Made by a program: the position numbers and the translations under genes. From Oscillospiraceae bacterium (GTDB lineage: Bacteria > Bacillota_A > Clostridia > Oscillospirales > JAAYXM01), in NCBI GenBank assembly GCA_017408185.1, contig JAFQVE010000600.1, positions 1-43,729 on the forward strand: a DNA stretch of 43,729 bases, given 5' to 3'. Shown here piece after piece: positions 21,205 through 28,774 of this stretch. The notes below the pieces were generated by a model that was given only the letters and a program-made list of their open reading frames with translations, was not told the origin of the DNA and ran no database searches. Every line of letters starts with the position of its first letter. The stretch's first letter is position 1.

Positions 21205-21243
21205 AAATTTCGGCAGGGCAGATATTCTGTCCTGCCGAAATTT
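21205..21243 (+). other. Strong intercistronic hairpin
   Basis: A 17-bp stem (AAATTTCGGCAGG paired with its complement, extended by four pairs including one G-U) with a 5-nt loop. No T-run follows. It lies between the secreted protein and the cytoplasmic epimerase gene and may stabilise the upstream mRNA or reduce downstream expression. Confidence 0.75.
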
Positions 21244-21278
21244 ATGAGTAGTGAGTAAAGTGACGGAGAGTGATAGTG

Positions 21279-22433
21279 ATGAATTATCGGAAATATTTAA
21301 CTGAAGATATACTTGCATTTTGGATAAAAAATGCAACAGACCAAGCCTGCGGAGGAATAATGACACAGGTTGACCAAAATGGGCACATATATTGTGAGGA
21401 TAAGAATGTCTGGTTTCTTGGTCGCTCAATGTGGACATATGCGGTTGCATATAACACGCTTGAGAAGAGACAGGAATATTTCGATATGTGTGAAACATTA
21501 TATCGTTTTTTTGATAAGTGCGAACTTCCCAACGGCAAACTTCCGCATATTGTAACACGTGATGGGACAGCGAAAAAAATTAACGAAAAGCTCTTTCACA
21601 GCGAAATGCACGCTGTTATGGGTCTTGCACAGTATTACAGGATTTGCAAACGAGAAGAAGTGTGGGAAAAGGCAAACAAATATTTTGATGTTGTTGCAAG
21701 ATGGTACAAAGATAACAGGAGCAGAAAGGAAACGGCAGAAGGAACAATTAAATGCTTTGGACCGAATTTGCTTCTTCTTTCGATGGCTCAATTTATAAGA
21801 AACGTCGGCAGAGATACAGAAAAATATGATGAACTTGCGGGATTGGCGATAGATGAAATGATGCATGGCGGTTTTGTCAGCGATGAAAACGAAACTGTTT
21901 TTGAAAACGTTTCAGAGAACGGAAAAATGATTTCGGGTGATAATGGAACCGTTTCTTACCCGGGACACGTCTATGAAGCTGCGTGGTTTGCAATGTGTGA
22001 AGGAGAAGTGAAAAATGACGATGAACTCCGAAACTTTGGACGCAAGCTTTGCGATTATGCCATGCCGAAAGATTTCCCTCAAAGGCACAAACTTATCCCG
22101 ATTGCACGGGATGTCAGAAAAGTATCACTTAGTGAAGCTGATAAAAGCTATGTCTGGTGGCCGCAATGCGAGGCTATAATCACTTATCGACTTGCATACA
22201 ACATTTTTGGAGATAAGAAATATTCTGAGTTTGCAGATTATCTTGAAAAAAACGCATTTAACGCATTTGCAGATTTTAGATGTGGGGAGTGGTATTCCGA
22301 AGTGTCGCAAGATGGCTTGGTAATCGACAGCAATAAAGGTAGCTTGATAAAAGGACCGTTTCATCTGCCGAGAATGTTGCTTGCACTTATCAGTCTTGAA
22401 GAAACGGGAAATATACAAAAATACATGAAATAG
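21279..22433 (+). CDS. N-acylglucosamine 2-epimerase (AGE/RenBP family)
   Basis: 384 residues, the usual length for this (alpha/alpha)6-barrel family, cytoplasmic. Family landmarks: FLGRSMWTYA (Arg49), SEMHAVMGLAQYYR (~108-121), YPGHVYEAAWF with catalytic-type His230, EWYSEVSQDG (~337-346) and KGPFHLPRML with the second catalytic-type His362. The family interconverts GlcNAc and ManNAc, or epimerises mannose, cellobiose and related sugars at C2. With the NanA-like lyase in the next module, GlcNAc/ManNAc is the likeliest substrate; a plain hexose or disaccharide 2-epimerase remains possible. I chose ATG 21279 because CGGAGAG lies 8 nt upstream; the GTG at 21270 overlaps that site. It is the last gene of module 2. 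Confidence 0.85.
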   Translation: MNYRKYLTEDILAFWIKNATDQACGGIMTQVDQNGHIYCEDKNVWFLGRSMWTYAVAYNTLEKRQEYFDMCETLYRFFDKCELPNGKLPHIVTRDGTAKKINEKLFHSEMHAVMGLAQYYRICKREEVWEKANKYFDVVARWYKDNRSRKETAEGTIKCFGPNLLLLSMAQFIRNVGRDTEKYDELAGLAIDEMMHGGFVSDENETVFENVSENGKMISGDNGTVSYPGHVYEAAWFAMCEGEVKNDDELRNFGRKLCDYAMPKDFPQRHKLIPIARDVRKVSLSEADKSYVWWPQCEAIITYRLAYNIFGDKKYSEFADYLEKNAFNAFADFRCGEWYSEVSQDGLVIDSNKGSLIKGPFHLPRMLLALISLEETGNIQKYMK

Positions 22434-22456
22434 AAAATACGTGTTATACAAATCTT

Positions 22457-22660
22457 CGTTTCCACAAATACATACGCCACATGGTAAGGAAAGCTTGACC
22501 ATGTGGCGTTTTTTATAAAATCACGATTTGCGTGAAAATGTGTGGTGGAGGTGGCGCGTAACCGCTCGTATTCACGTGTAAAGTTAAATGGCTTTGCTGT
22601 TGTTCTCCGGGGTAAAGTGGAAATAGTAAGTAAATATAATGACTTTTTTTAAAATTATAT
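22457..22660. repeat. Duplicated intergenic element, copy 1
   Basis: The first ~143 bp (from CGTTTCCAC to GGCTTTGCTG) are close to identical with 37368-37509, with scattered substitutions. Weaker similarity continues to a T-tract and AAAATTAT at ~22650. It contains the terminator, then a conserved CACGATTTGCGTG mini-hairpin, a GTGTGGTGGAGG-GGCGCGTAACC block and a TTCAC segment that can pair back with GTGAA. It has no open reading frame of note and occurs in the same orientation on both sides of module 3. Confidence 0.8.
22474..22514 (+). terminator. Intrinsic terminator after the epimerase gene
   Basis: A 12-bp stem (ACGCCACATGGT with ACCATGTGGCGT) is followed directly by six T. It belongs to the duplicated intergenic element. 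This copy has one extra G in the right arm compared with the copy at 37385. Confidence 0.9.
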
Positions 22661-22760
22661 ATGACGCGGAATTGATATAAATGTCGCTTTTATACATGTA
22701 AATATTAACTTTTGGGGATTATAATGTGCTTAATGGAAAATTTTATAAGGAGAGATTAGA
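22600..22760 (+). promoter_or_regulatory. Leader region of the neuraminate lyase gene
   Basis: An AT-rich stretch without a gene. A perfect TATAAT at 22720-22725 is about 36 nt before the start codon but has only a 3-of-6 match to TTGACA at the right distance. AAGGAGAG precedes the ATG. I see no clear operator. Confidence 0.4.
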
Positions 22761-23684
22761 ATGGCTAAGTTTGATATTAAGGACATAAAGGGCATCATTC
22801 CGGCCACGCTCACGTGTTTTGATGAAAATGAAAAGGTTGACGAGAAACGCACCCGTACACTTATCGAATTCCTTGTAAACTCAGGTGTGAATGGTCTTTA
22901 CATAACAGGAAGCACGGGATGTTGCTTCACGATGACAACTGAACAGAGAAAAAAGTCCACAGAAATTGTTATCGATCAGGTATCCGGAAGAATTCCTGTA
23001 ATCGTACATGTTGGTGATATCGGAACTGGAAAGAGCATAGAGCTTGCACGCCATGCAGAGAGCGTTGGTGCAGATGCGATTTCTTCCGTTCCGCCATTCT
23101 ACTGGGGATTTTCTCCCGATGCAATTTACGGCTACTATAAAGATATTGCAGAAAGCGTTAATATCCCGCTGGTTGTCTATAACATTGCGTGCGCAGGTCT
23201 TATGAGCAAAGAGCTTATAAAGAAGATTTCTGACATACCAAATGTCAAAGGACTTAAATATACTGCACGCACTCATGATGAAATGGGATTGCTAAAGAGA
23301 TGCGTCGGTGATGACTTTATGATTTATTCAGGTTGTGACGAAATGGCGTTCTCGGGTTTTGTATTCGGTGCTGACGGAATCATCGGTTCGTTCTACAACT
23401 GTATACCTGAACTTTATATGAAGATATACAATGCTTATCGGAATAGCGATATAAAGGTCGGTATGGAATATCAGGCTATTGCGGACGAGTTTATATTCAC
23501 CGCTCTTAAGTACAATGGGATTTCAAGCATCTATGACCTTATGAATATGCGCGGAATTGATGCAGGATATCCTATTCGTCCCTTTGTAAAAAATTCACCA
23601 CAGGAGAGAGAAAGCTTAAAGCTTGAGCTTTCAAAAATCCGTGATGAATTTAAAACATATGAACTTGATATATTCGGAATATAA
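22761..23684 (+). CDS. nanA: N-acetylneuraminate lyase-like class I aldolase (DapA/NAL family)
   Basis: 307 residues, cytoplasmic TIM barrel. The class I aldolase residues are present: GSTG (Ser51, Thr52), Tyr140 in VVYNI, Schiff-base Lys166 in GLKYT, and the GxDE signature with Asp193/Glu194 followed by Ser210 in GIIGSFYN. In E. coli NanA the equivalents of Asp193/Glu194 bind the sialic-acid side chain, which argues for sialic acid cleavage to ManNAc and pyruvate rather than dihydrodipicolinate synthesis or KDG cleavage. The Glu usual after GSTG is Cys here. With the AGE-family epimerase it would give sialic acid to ManNAc to GlcNAc. A related 2-keto-3-deoxy sugar acid aldolase is the main alternative. 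Its stop codon touches the stop of the convergent AraC gene. Confidence 0.85.
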   Translation: MAKFDIKDIKGIIPATLTCFDENEKVDEKRTRTLIEFLVNSGVNGLYITGSTGCCFTMTTEQRKKSTEIVIDQVSGRIPVIVHVGDIGTGKSIELARHAESVGADAISSVPPFYWGFSPDAIYGYYKDIAESVNIPLVVYNIACAGLMSKELIKKISDIPNVKGLKYTARTHDEMGLLKRCVGDDFMIYSGCDEMAFSGFVFGADGIIGSFYNCIPELYMKIYNAYRNSDIKVGMEYQAIADEFIFTALKYNGISSIYDLMNMRGIDAGYPIRPFVKNSPQERESLKLELSKIRDEFKTYELDIFGI

Positions 23685-24539
23685 TCAAGGCTGCAATGAA
23701 TCTTTAAATGTTTGAGGATTGACGCCCTCGTTGCGCAGAAAAGCGTTGTAGAAGCCTTTGTATGAGTTGTACCCGGAAAGATAAGCTATCTCATCCAGCG
23801 TGTGTGCACCGGAGACGATAAGAGCTTTTGCATGTTCTATCCTGTGTTTCTGGAGAATAGAAGAAAAGCTGTCGTTCATTTTCTCGGATAAAAAACGTGC
23901 CACCTGGCGTTTGCTCAGGTACAGTATTTCTGCGAGCTCATCAAGGGTTGCTGTGGAAAGGTTGTTCACAAAATAGGAAAAGATTTTGTCTTTCCGTGCC
24001 TCATCGGAAAGCTTCGGGTTAAGCAGCTGTACGCCGGTATGAGAGGGAATGTCCCCGATGCATGGTGAAAGCTTTTCAATAAGCTCTATGTATATCAGCG
24101 TTAAAAAAGAACGGATATAGTCATTTGAAAGGTTCTCATACGGAGTATTGCAGAGATACTCTGCGAAAATATCGAGAAGCATTTTTATTCTTCCTTCTGC
24201 CGCAAATTCAGTAAAGGCAGGTGTGATATCCGATAAGTCCGGAGTATCATCGTCAACGTCATAGAGTGGATTTATCAGAAGCGTGATTCGTGAAATCTTT
24301 GCTGAAACCCCCGTGGTTTTATGGTAATTTCCCTTTGTTGCAAGGTAGCAGTTTCCTCCGTGCATGAGATGAGAGCCATTTCCTATCAGTATTGAAGCTT
24401 CTCCGTCCTGTATGTAGTGAAATTCATGCCCTGAGTGGGTGTGTGCAAGTGAAACAAATTCGCGCTTTATGTCCGTGAATAGAATTATGTTATAAAGTCT
24501 GTTATTTACAGTAATGTCAACTATATACTGAGGTCCCAT
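23685..24539 (-). CDS. AraC-family regulator (AraC2)
   Basis: 284 residues. A cupin-type sensor region comes first (LAHTHSGHEFHYIQDGEASI, then HKTTG). The C-terminal AraC domain reads LDELAEILYLSKRQVARFLSEKM, then LDEIAYLSGYNSYKGFYNAFLRNEGVNPQTF. AAAGGAG precedes the ATG on the minus strand. It is divergent from the secreted protein at 24744 and convergent with the neuraminate lyase with no base between the stop codons. It most likely regulates module 3. Confidence 0.9.
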   Translation of the reverse strand: MGPQYIVDITVNNRLYNIILFTDIKREFVSLAHTHSGHEFHYIQDGEASILIGNGSHLMHGGNCYLATKGNYHKTTGVSAKISRITLLINPLYDVDDDTPDLSDITPAFTEFAAEGRIKMLLDIFAEYLCNTPYENLSNDYIRSFLTLIYIELIEKLSPCIGDIPSHTGVQLLNPKLSDEARKDKIFSYFVNNLSTATLDELAEILYLSKRQVARFLSEKMNDSFSSILQKHRIEHAKALIVSGAHTLDEIAYLSGYNSYKGFYNAFLRNEGVNPQTFKDSLQP

Positions 24540-24576
24540 AAATTACCGGCTCCTTTCGCGTGTTTATGACATTCTG

Positions 24577-24595
24577 AAAACGATAATGTCGTTTT
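24577..24595. promoter_or_regulatory. Candidate operator, inverted repeat in the AraC2 divergent region
   Basis: AAAACGA-TAATG-TCGTTTT, a perfect 7-bp inverted repeat. It is centred about 50 bp upstream of a candidate rightward start and about 30 bp inside the AraC2 leader. Binding there could activate the rightward operon and block araC2 transcription. Confidence 0.4.
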
Positions 24596-24622
24596 AGTAC
24601 ATGTTCAATCTTGCTGAATTAG

Positions 24623-24651
24623 ATTATAATACAATCGAGAAGAAATGGCAA
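24623..24651 (-). promoter_or_regulatory. Promoter of AraC2, with a -10 that also reads on the plus strand
   Basis: On the minus strand TTGCCA (24646-24651) and TATAAT (24623-24628) are exactly 17 nt apart. The -10 lies in ATTATAAT, which also gives TATAAT on the plus strand at 24625-24630, where the -35 (TGTTCA) is poor. The divergent operon may therefore share this element and need activation. Confidence 0.7.
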
Positions 24652-24672
24652 GAAAAATATAAAAGTATACCC

Positions 24673-24704
24673 GCTTTATTGCGAAGCAAGCTTCGGGATA
24701 AAGC
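24673..24704 (+). other. Hairpin in the leader of the 24744 gene
   Basis: GCTTTAT pairs with ATAAAGC, and CGAAG pairs with CTTCG around a 4-nt CAAG loop, with a small internal mismatch. It lies 40 nt before the start codon and may shape translation or mRNA stability. Confidence 0.5.
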
Positions 24705-24743
24705 AATTTCATACGAAAATAAAATTTTTGGAGGAATGTAAAA

Positions 24744-26342
24744 ATGAAAAAAAGGTTATTTTCCCTTGCAGTAGCAATCTGTATGATAGCAGCAATGATT
24801 CCTGTGGTTGCGGCAGTTGCCCCTGCACTTGAAGAAGGCGAATCAATAAGCTATTATTTCGGTTCTCATGCTACTACTACTGGTATTTCCAAGCTCAATG
24901 ATGCAGCAACAGCAGACTATGATGCAGATCTTGGGAGATATTGGAGATTTAAACAAGCCAGCGACAACAATGCGGCAAAGTCGCAATTAAAATTAAATCG
25001 CATCAATGGTGATACGAGAGGTGTAAATAAATATATTGCACTTGAACTTTCCGTTCCGGAAGACGGAATTTACAAAGCAGAGTATATTTACTATAAAATA
25101 TATTCAAACGGCTCTTACGGAAGCCAAGGCGATGTATACATTATTCCCGAAGGAACATCTCTTGCTGACCTTGCTACTGCCAAGAAGGCAGGAACGAAGA
25201 TCGCAAGCGTTGACTATTCACCGGTAAATTCTGACGATGCAGGCGTTGCCAAAGACCCTGTAGTTTATGAAGGTCTGGAGCTTAAAAAGGGTGATAATAT
25301 TATCCTATTTATTGTAACAGGCAAGGGTGCTAATGCAAGTATCGGCGGGAATACGGACTACTATACGACTCCGTGTTCCCTCACATTGACACTAACAGAA
25401 AAAGCATCCGCAGCGGACAAAGAACTCACAGATGCTTTCACACCTGATGAAACAGTTGATGTAACGGATTCATATGTTGCACCCAGTGTGGGCGGCCTCA
25501 CAACAGGCGGCGCAATCAACCCGATTGCAAACGGCGATGGTACATATGAAATCACAGCACCGGAAACAAAGAACGGAGCAAAGTTCCTTTACTGGGCAAA
25601 GGGACTGACCACGAATAAGAAGATAATATCGTTCTCAAATGTAATCGAAAACTATGTCCCGGAAGAAGATGGAAGAAACCTGCTCATCGCAGTATATGAG
25701 GATGAAGTTTCCGGCAACGCCGAATATTACAACGCAAACGGTCAGCTTATTCCGGGAGCGACACAGGAGACAAAGGTAACAATGGCAGGCTACGGCACAT
25801 CAAACGGTTGGGACAGTTATGGTGATACAAATATCTATGTAGCACATTATGACCTTGAAGAGCCGGAGAAGAATATCAACATAGCCGTAACAGGTGGAAG
25901 CGGTACAGGAATATACGCATACGGCGATACTGTAACCTGCACGGCAGACAGCACAGAGAATTTCAAGTGCTGGAAAAAGAACGGCGAAATCGTAAGCTGT
26001 GATACAACCTACACCTTTAAGGCATGGGAAGGCTGCACAATAGAGGCATTAAACGAAGAAGCGACCTATAACGGAAGCACGATGAAGATAGTTATAGATG
26101 ACTTCTCGGTAGGAGCAGATATCGGCGTTATGGCAGAGTTTATCGGCTTTGCAGGGGATGTTGTTGAAAAGGGAATTATGTTTACGGCAACAGGGGAAAC
26201 AGAGGCAAAGAAAATTGCGATGACGAAGCCCGGAACTCAGTTTAGCATTATTGCCGATGCAAGAGGAAAGTATGAGGGTTATGCAATCTTAAAGAATGAA
26301 AACAATTATACCCTTATTACCGACGGCTCATTTACAAAATAG
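24744..26342 (+). CDS. Secreted pair-partner protein of giant lyase 3 (532 aa)
   Basis: Signal peptide at 1-24. Residues ~32-225 are the same module as the N-terminus of the giant protein that follows: SYYFGSHATTTGI, GRYWRFKQA, NGDTRG, IALELSVPEDGIY, VYIIPEGTSL, ASVDYSP, in the same order. The usual core Trp is replaced (KYIALELSVP), as it is in the partner (SYIALEISVP). Two or three InlB/Flg_new-like repeats follow (FLYWAKGL, FKCWKKNG), then the C-terminal cap (VVEKGIMFTA, YAILKNENNYTLITD). There is no SLH domain and no enzyme motif. GGAGG precedes the ATG. It is first in an operon with giant lyase 3. Function unknown; probably a surface or released glycan-binding protein. Confidence 0.87.
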   Translation: MKKRLFSLAVAICMIAAMIPVVAAVAPALEEGESISYYFGSHATTTGISKLNDAATADYDADLGRYWRFKQASDNNAAKSQLKLNRINGDTRGVNKYIALELSVPEDGIYKAEYIYYKIYSNGSYGSQGDVYIIPEGTSLADLATAKKAGTKIASVDYSPVNSDDAGVAKDPVVYEGLELKKGDNIILFIVTGKGANASIGGNTDYYTTPCSLTLTLTEKASAADKELTDAFTPDETVDVTDSYVAPSVGGLTTGGAINPIANGDGTYEITAPETKNGAKFLYWAKGLTTNKKIISFSNVIENYVPEEDGRNLLIAVYEDEVSGNAEYYNANGQLIPGATQETKVTMAGYGTSNGWDSYGDTNIYVAHYDLEEPEKNINIAVTGGSGTGIYAYGDTVTCTADSTENFKCWKKNGEIVSCDTTYTFKAWEGCTIEALNEEATYNGSTMKIVIDDFSVGADIGVMAEFIGFAGDVVEKGIMFTATGETEAKKIAMTKPGTQFSIIADARGKYEGYAILKNENNYTLITDGSFTK

Positions 26343-26356
26343 CAGAGAAAATATCC

Positions 26357-26384
26357 ATAGCGGAGAGGGCTCCCTCTCCGCTAT
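26357..26384 (+). other. Hairpin between the secreted protein and giant lyase 3
   Basis: ATAGCGGAGAGGG pairs with CCCTCTCCGCTAT around a tight loop. ATTAAAAAG follows, with no T-run. The giant gene starts 18 nt later, so the hairpin could attenuate it. Confidence 0.65.
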
Positions 26385-26401
26385 ATTAAAAAGAGAGGAG
26401 A

Positions 26402-28762
26402 ATGAGAACTCATATGAAAAAACGGGTAATATCATTGATTTTATCAATTTGTATGGCAGTATCCTTGCTTCCGACGTTTGGTGTCTTTACCTCAGCGGAA
26501 GATGTAAGCGGAGCGATTAGCTATTATTTCGGCACTCATGCCACTACAACAGGCATTACAAAGCTCAATCAGGCAACGGAATATAATGAAGAACTCGGAA
26601 GATACTGGAAATATAAACAAGCTTTTAACAATACTCAAGGAGGAAATTCTCAATTAAAGGCAGATCGTTTTAACGGCGATACAAGAAAAGCAGGCTCATA
26701 TATTGCCCTTGAAATCTCAGTGCCGGCGGATGGCTCATATAAGGTCGAGTATTTATATTATAAAGTATATTCTTCGGGAAAATCTTATGGAAGCCGGGGC
26801 GAAGTATATATCCTCCCCGAGGGAACATCACTCACGGACATTGCTGCTGCAAAAGCGGCAGGAAAGTTGATTGCAAGTGTTGACTATTCACCCAAGAATG
26901 CCGCTGATGCAGGTGTTACAAAATCTCCCGTGGTTTCTGAAAACATAGAACTGAAAAAGGGTAATAATATTCTTCTCTTTGTTGTAACGGATAAGGGCGA
27001 AAATGCCAACACCGGCGGGAATTATGACTACTGGACATATCCGACTTCACTCACATTAACTCCGATGAGTGAAGTTCCGCCCACAAGCCCTGCCGGAGTG
27101 TCAAGAACCTTTGATCTTAAGAACAACAAAACGCTCGCCGATGGCGAGGAAAAAGTTATTGCAAGCGGTGAAAGCGTAGAAGAAGCATTTCCGGCAAGCG
27201 AAACAGACGGCTGGAGTGCATATTGCTATAGCACCGGTGCTGAATATTTTCAGTCCGATGACAGAGTAAACAGAACAATATCGCAAATCGGCGGTGATAG
27301 CTTAAAGCTTTCCATAAACACCGTCGGTGATTGGATTGCCCTTAAAATCCCCATCCCGAAACGTGGAGTATACGATGTTTCGCTTTCATATATGCAGTTC
27401 CAGAACTATGCTTCTGCAGATGTGTATATGATAGAAGCACCGAAGGAAGAGCTTTCAGAAACGGAGCGACGTGCATATGTTGATGAAGAACTTCGGAGCG
27501 CACTTAAATGTGCTTCAATCGACTGCAACGCGGCAGATAAGTTTATAACCCCTGTGGCGGCACAGTATCCTGCTGAATTTTCTTTCAGTGCATTTGAAGA
27601 CGATTCGGAGTATCTGCTTGTTTTTAAATCCACATCAAGCACAGCACAAAAGAAAAAGCTTCTTCTTGATACACTCACGCTTGACGGTTCGGGAACAAAG
27701 GAAAGCTCTCTTTCTGAGTTTGTCTATAATTTCAATACAAAATCGGGAATAGAAGGAAACTCAAATCCCGTGGATGCAAAATATTTCGATACGCTCTCAA
27801 TGTGGGAAGGCTTTGCATCAAGCGGAGTTAAAAGTGCACAGGCAAAGACCGCAATGTCAAATATTGCATTAAAAGGCGTAGGCGACTTTGTCGCTTTTAA
27901 AATAAACCTCCCTGCAAGCGACACCTATGTTGCAACGATGGGATATTATAAGCACGCAAGCACGGGAGATGACGGTGATGTATATATCCTTCCCGGGTCA
28001 ACAGAGGTTGGTGATGTACTGTCATCGCTTACGGAGGATAAGAAGTTTACGAGCTTAAGCTATTATATACAAGGCGATGAAGTGGCGGGAAATTATGTTA
28101 CCGATAAGAAAGATATAGAGCTTTCCGCAGGCGAATATATAGTTGTATTCAATGCATCGAAAAAGGCTGACCGAAACACCGGGAACGGAGTTGCAATCTA
28201 TCCGGGAAACATAACCTTCAGGAGAAAATCATCGCTTCCGCCATACTCACTTGTTCCGGAGAAGTCAATGCTTGTTCCGGGCGAGGAAACAAACCTCTCG
28301 GTGACGGATTATGACGGAAATCCTGTTAAAGAATTTGAAATTCGAGGAATATCCTCATCTGATAAAAATATTGCAACGGCAGACGGAACAACTGTCACAG
28401 CAGGAGAGAGCTTCGGACGTGCAAGGATAGTTGCAACTGTTGCAGTTTCCGGCGAAGAGCTTTTTGCGGAGGGGTATGTAAGGGTTGTAAATAAAAACAA
28501 TTCAAACCTTCGTGTAAGCGCAAGCATCAATTCGCGGGATGAGGCGTGGATAAATCCGGGATATAAACGAGATAAAACATTGTATTCCGAGGAGGCTCAT
28601 GCAGAAGAAGATATTGGAGGTTTTGAACCGGGAGACGGTATCACCGAAGAATTTACAAATGGCTGGAGTTGGTATGGCGATAATGCAAACAGCCATAATT
28701 ACAATACATTTCTCCAGGAAAACAAATCATATTTGAGAATTCGTTTGTCTGACGGACAATGA
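26402..28762 (+). CDS. Giant SLH lyase 3, N-terminal part, ended by an in-frame UGA
   Basis: 786 residues ending at TGA 28760-28762. The MKK-type start at 26414 matches the paralogues but lies 13 nt from GAGGAG; ATG 26402 is only 1 nt from it, so the start is unsure. Signal peptide, then a module matching the 24744 protein (~35-230), a second module (~235-430, GDWIALKIPIP), a third (~440-610, GDFVAFKINLP), an Ig-like stretch (~620-700), and the first half of a fourth module that stops at SDGQ. The same frame continues without any other break into the part from 28763. The UGA occupies the place of the core Trp in the other modules (GEW/GDW-IAFK). Other genes here use TGA as a normal stop. If translated only this far, the product would be a secreted binding protein without lyase or anchor. 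Confidence 0.85.
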   Translation: MRTHMKKRVISLILSICMAVSLLPTFGVFTSAEDVSGAISYYFGTHATTTGITKLNQATEYNEELGRYWKYKQAFNNTQGGNSQLKADRFNGDTRKAGSYIALEISVPADGSYKVEYLYYKVYSSGKSYGSRGEVYILPEGTSLTDIAAAKAAGKLIASVDYSPKNAADAGVTKSPVVSENIELKKGNNILLFVVTDKGENANTGGNYDYWTYPTSLTLTPMSEVPPTSPAGVSRTFDLKNNKTLADGEEKVIASGESVEEAFPASETDGWSAYCYSTGAEYFQSDDRVNRTISQIGGDSLKLSINTVGDWIALKIPIPKRGVYDVSLSYMQFQNYASADVYMIEAPKEELSETERRAYVDEELRSALKCASIDCNAADKFITPVAAQYPAEFSFSAFEDDSEYLLVFKSTSSTAQKKKLLLDTLTLDGSGTKESSLSEFVYNFNTKSGIEGNSNPVDAKYFDTLSMWEGFASSGVKSAQAKTAMSNIALKGVGDFVAFKINLPASDTYVATMGYYKHASTGDDGDVYILPGSTEVGDVLSSLTEDKKFTSLSYYIQGDEVAGNYVTDKKDIELSAGEYIVVFNASKKADRNTGNGVAIYPGNITFRRKSSLPPYSLVPEKSMLVPGEETNLSVTDYDGNPVKEFEIRGISSSDKNIATADGTTVTAGESFGRARIVATVAVSGEELFAEGYVRVVNKNNSNLRVSASINSRDEAWINPGYKRDKTLYSEEAHAEEDIGGFEPGDGITEEFTNGWSWYGDNANSHNYNTFLQENKSYLRIRLSDGQ

Positions 28763-28774
28763 TTTGCCATAAAG

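Noticed and set aside
22530..22570. T-box-like antiterminator motif (GGTGG...GCGCGTAACC)
   Set aside because: The order is wrong, with the terminator upstream of the motif, and in the second copy the next gene is transcribed towards the element.
22457..22660. Insertion sequence end or tRNA-derived element
   Set aside because: No transposase, no terminal inverted repeats with target duplication, and no cloverleaf could be drawn.
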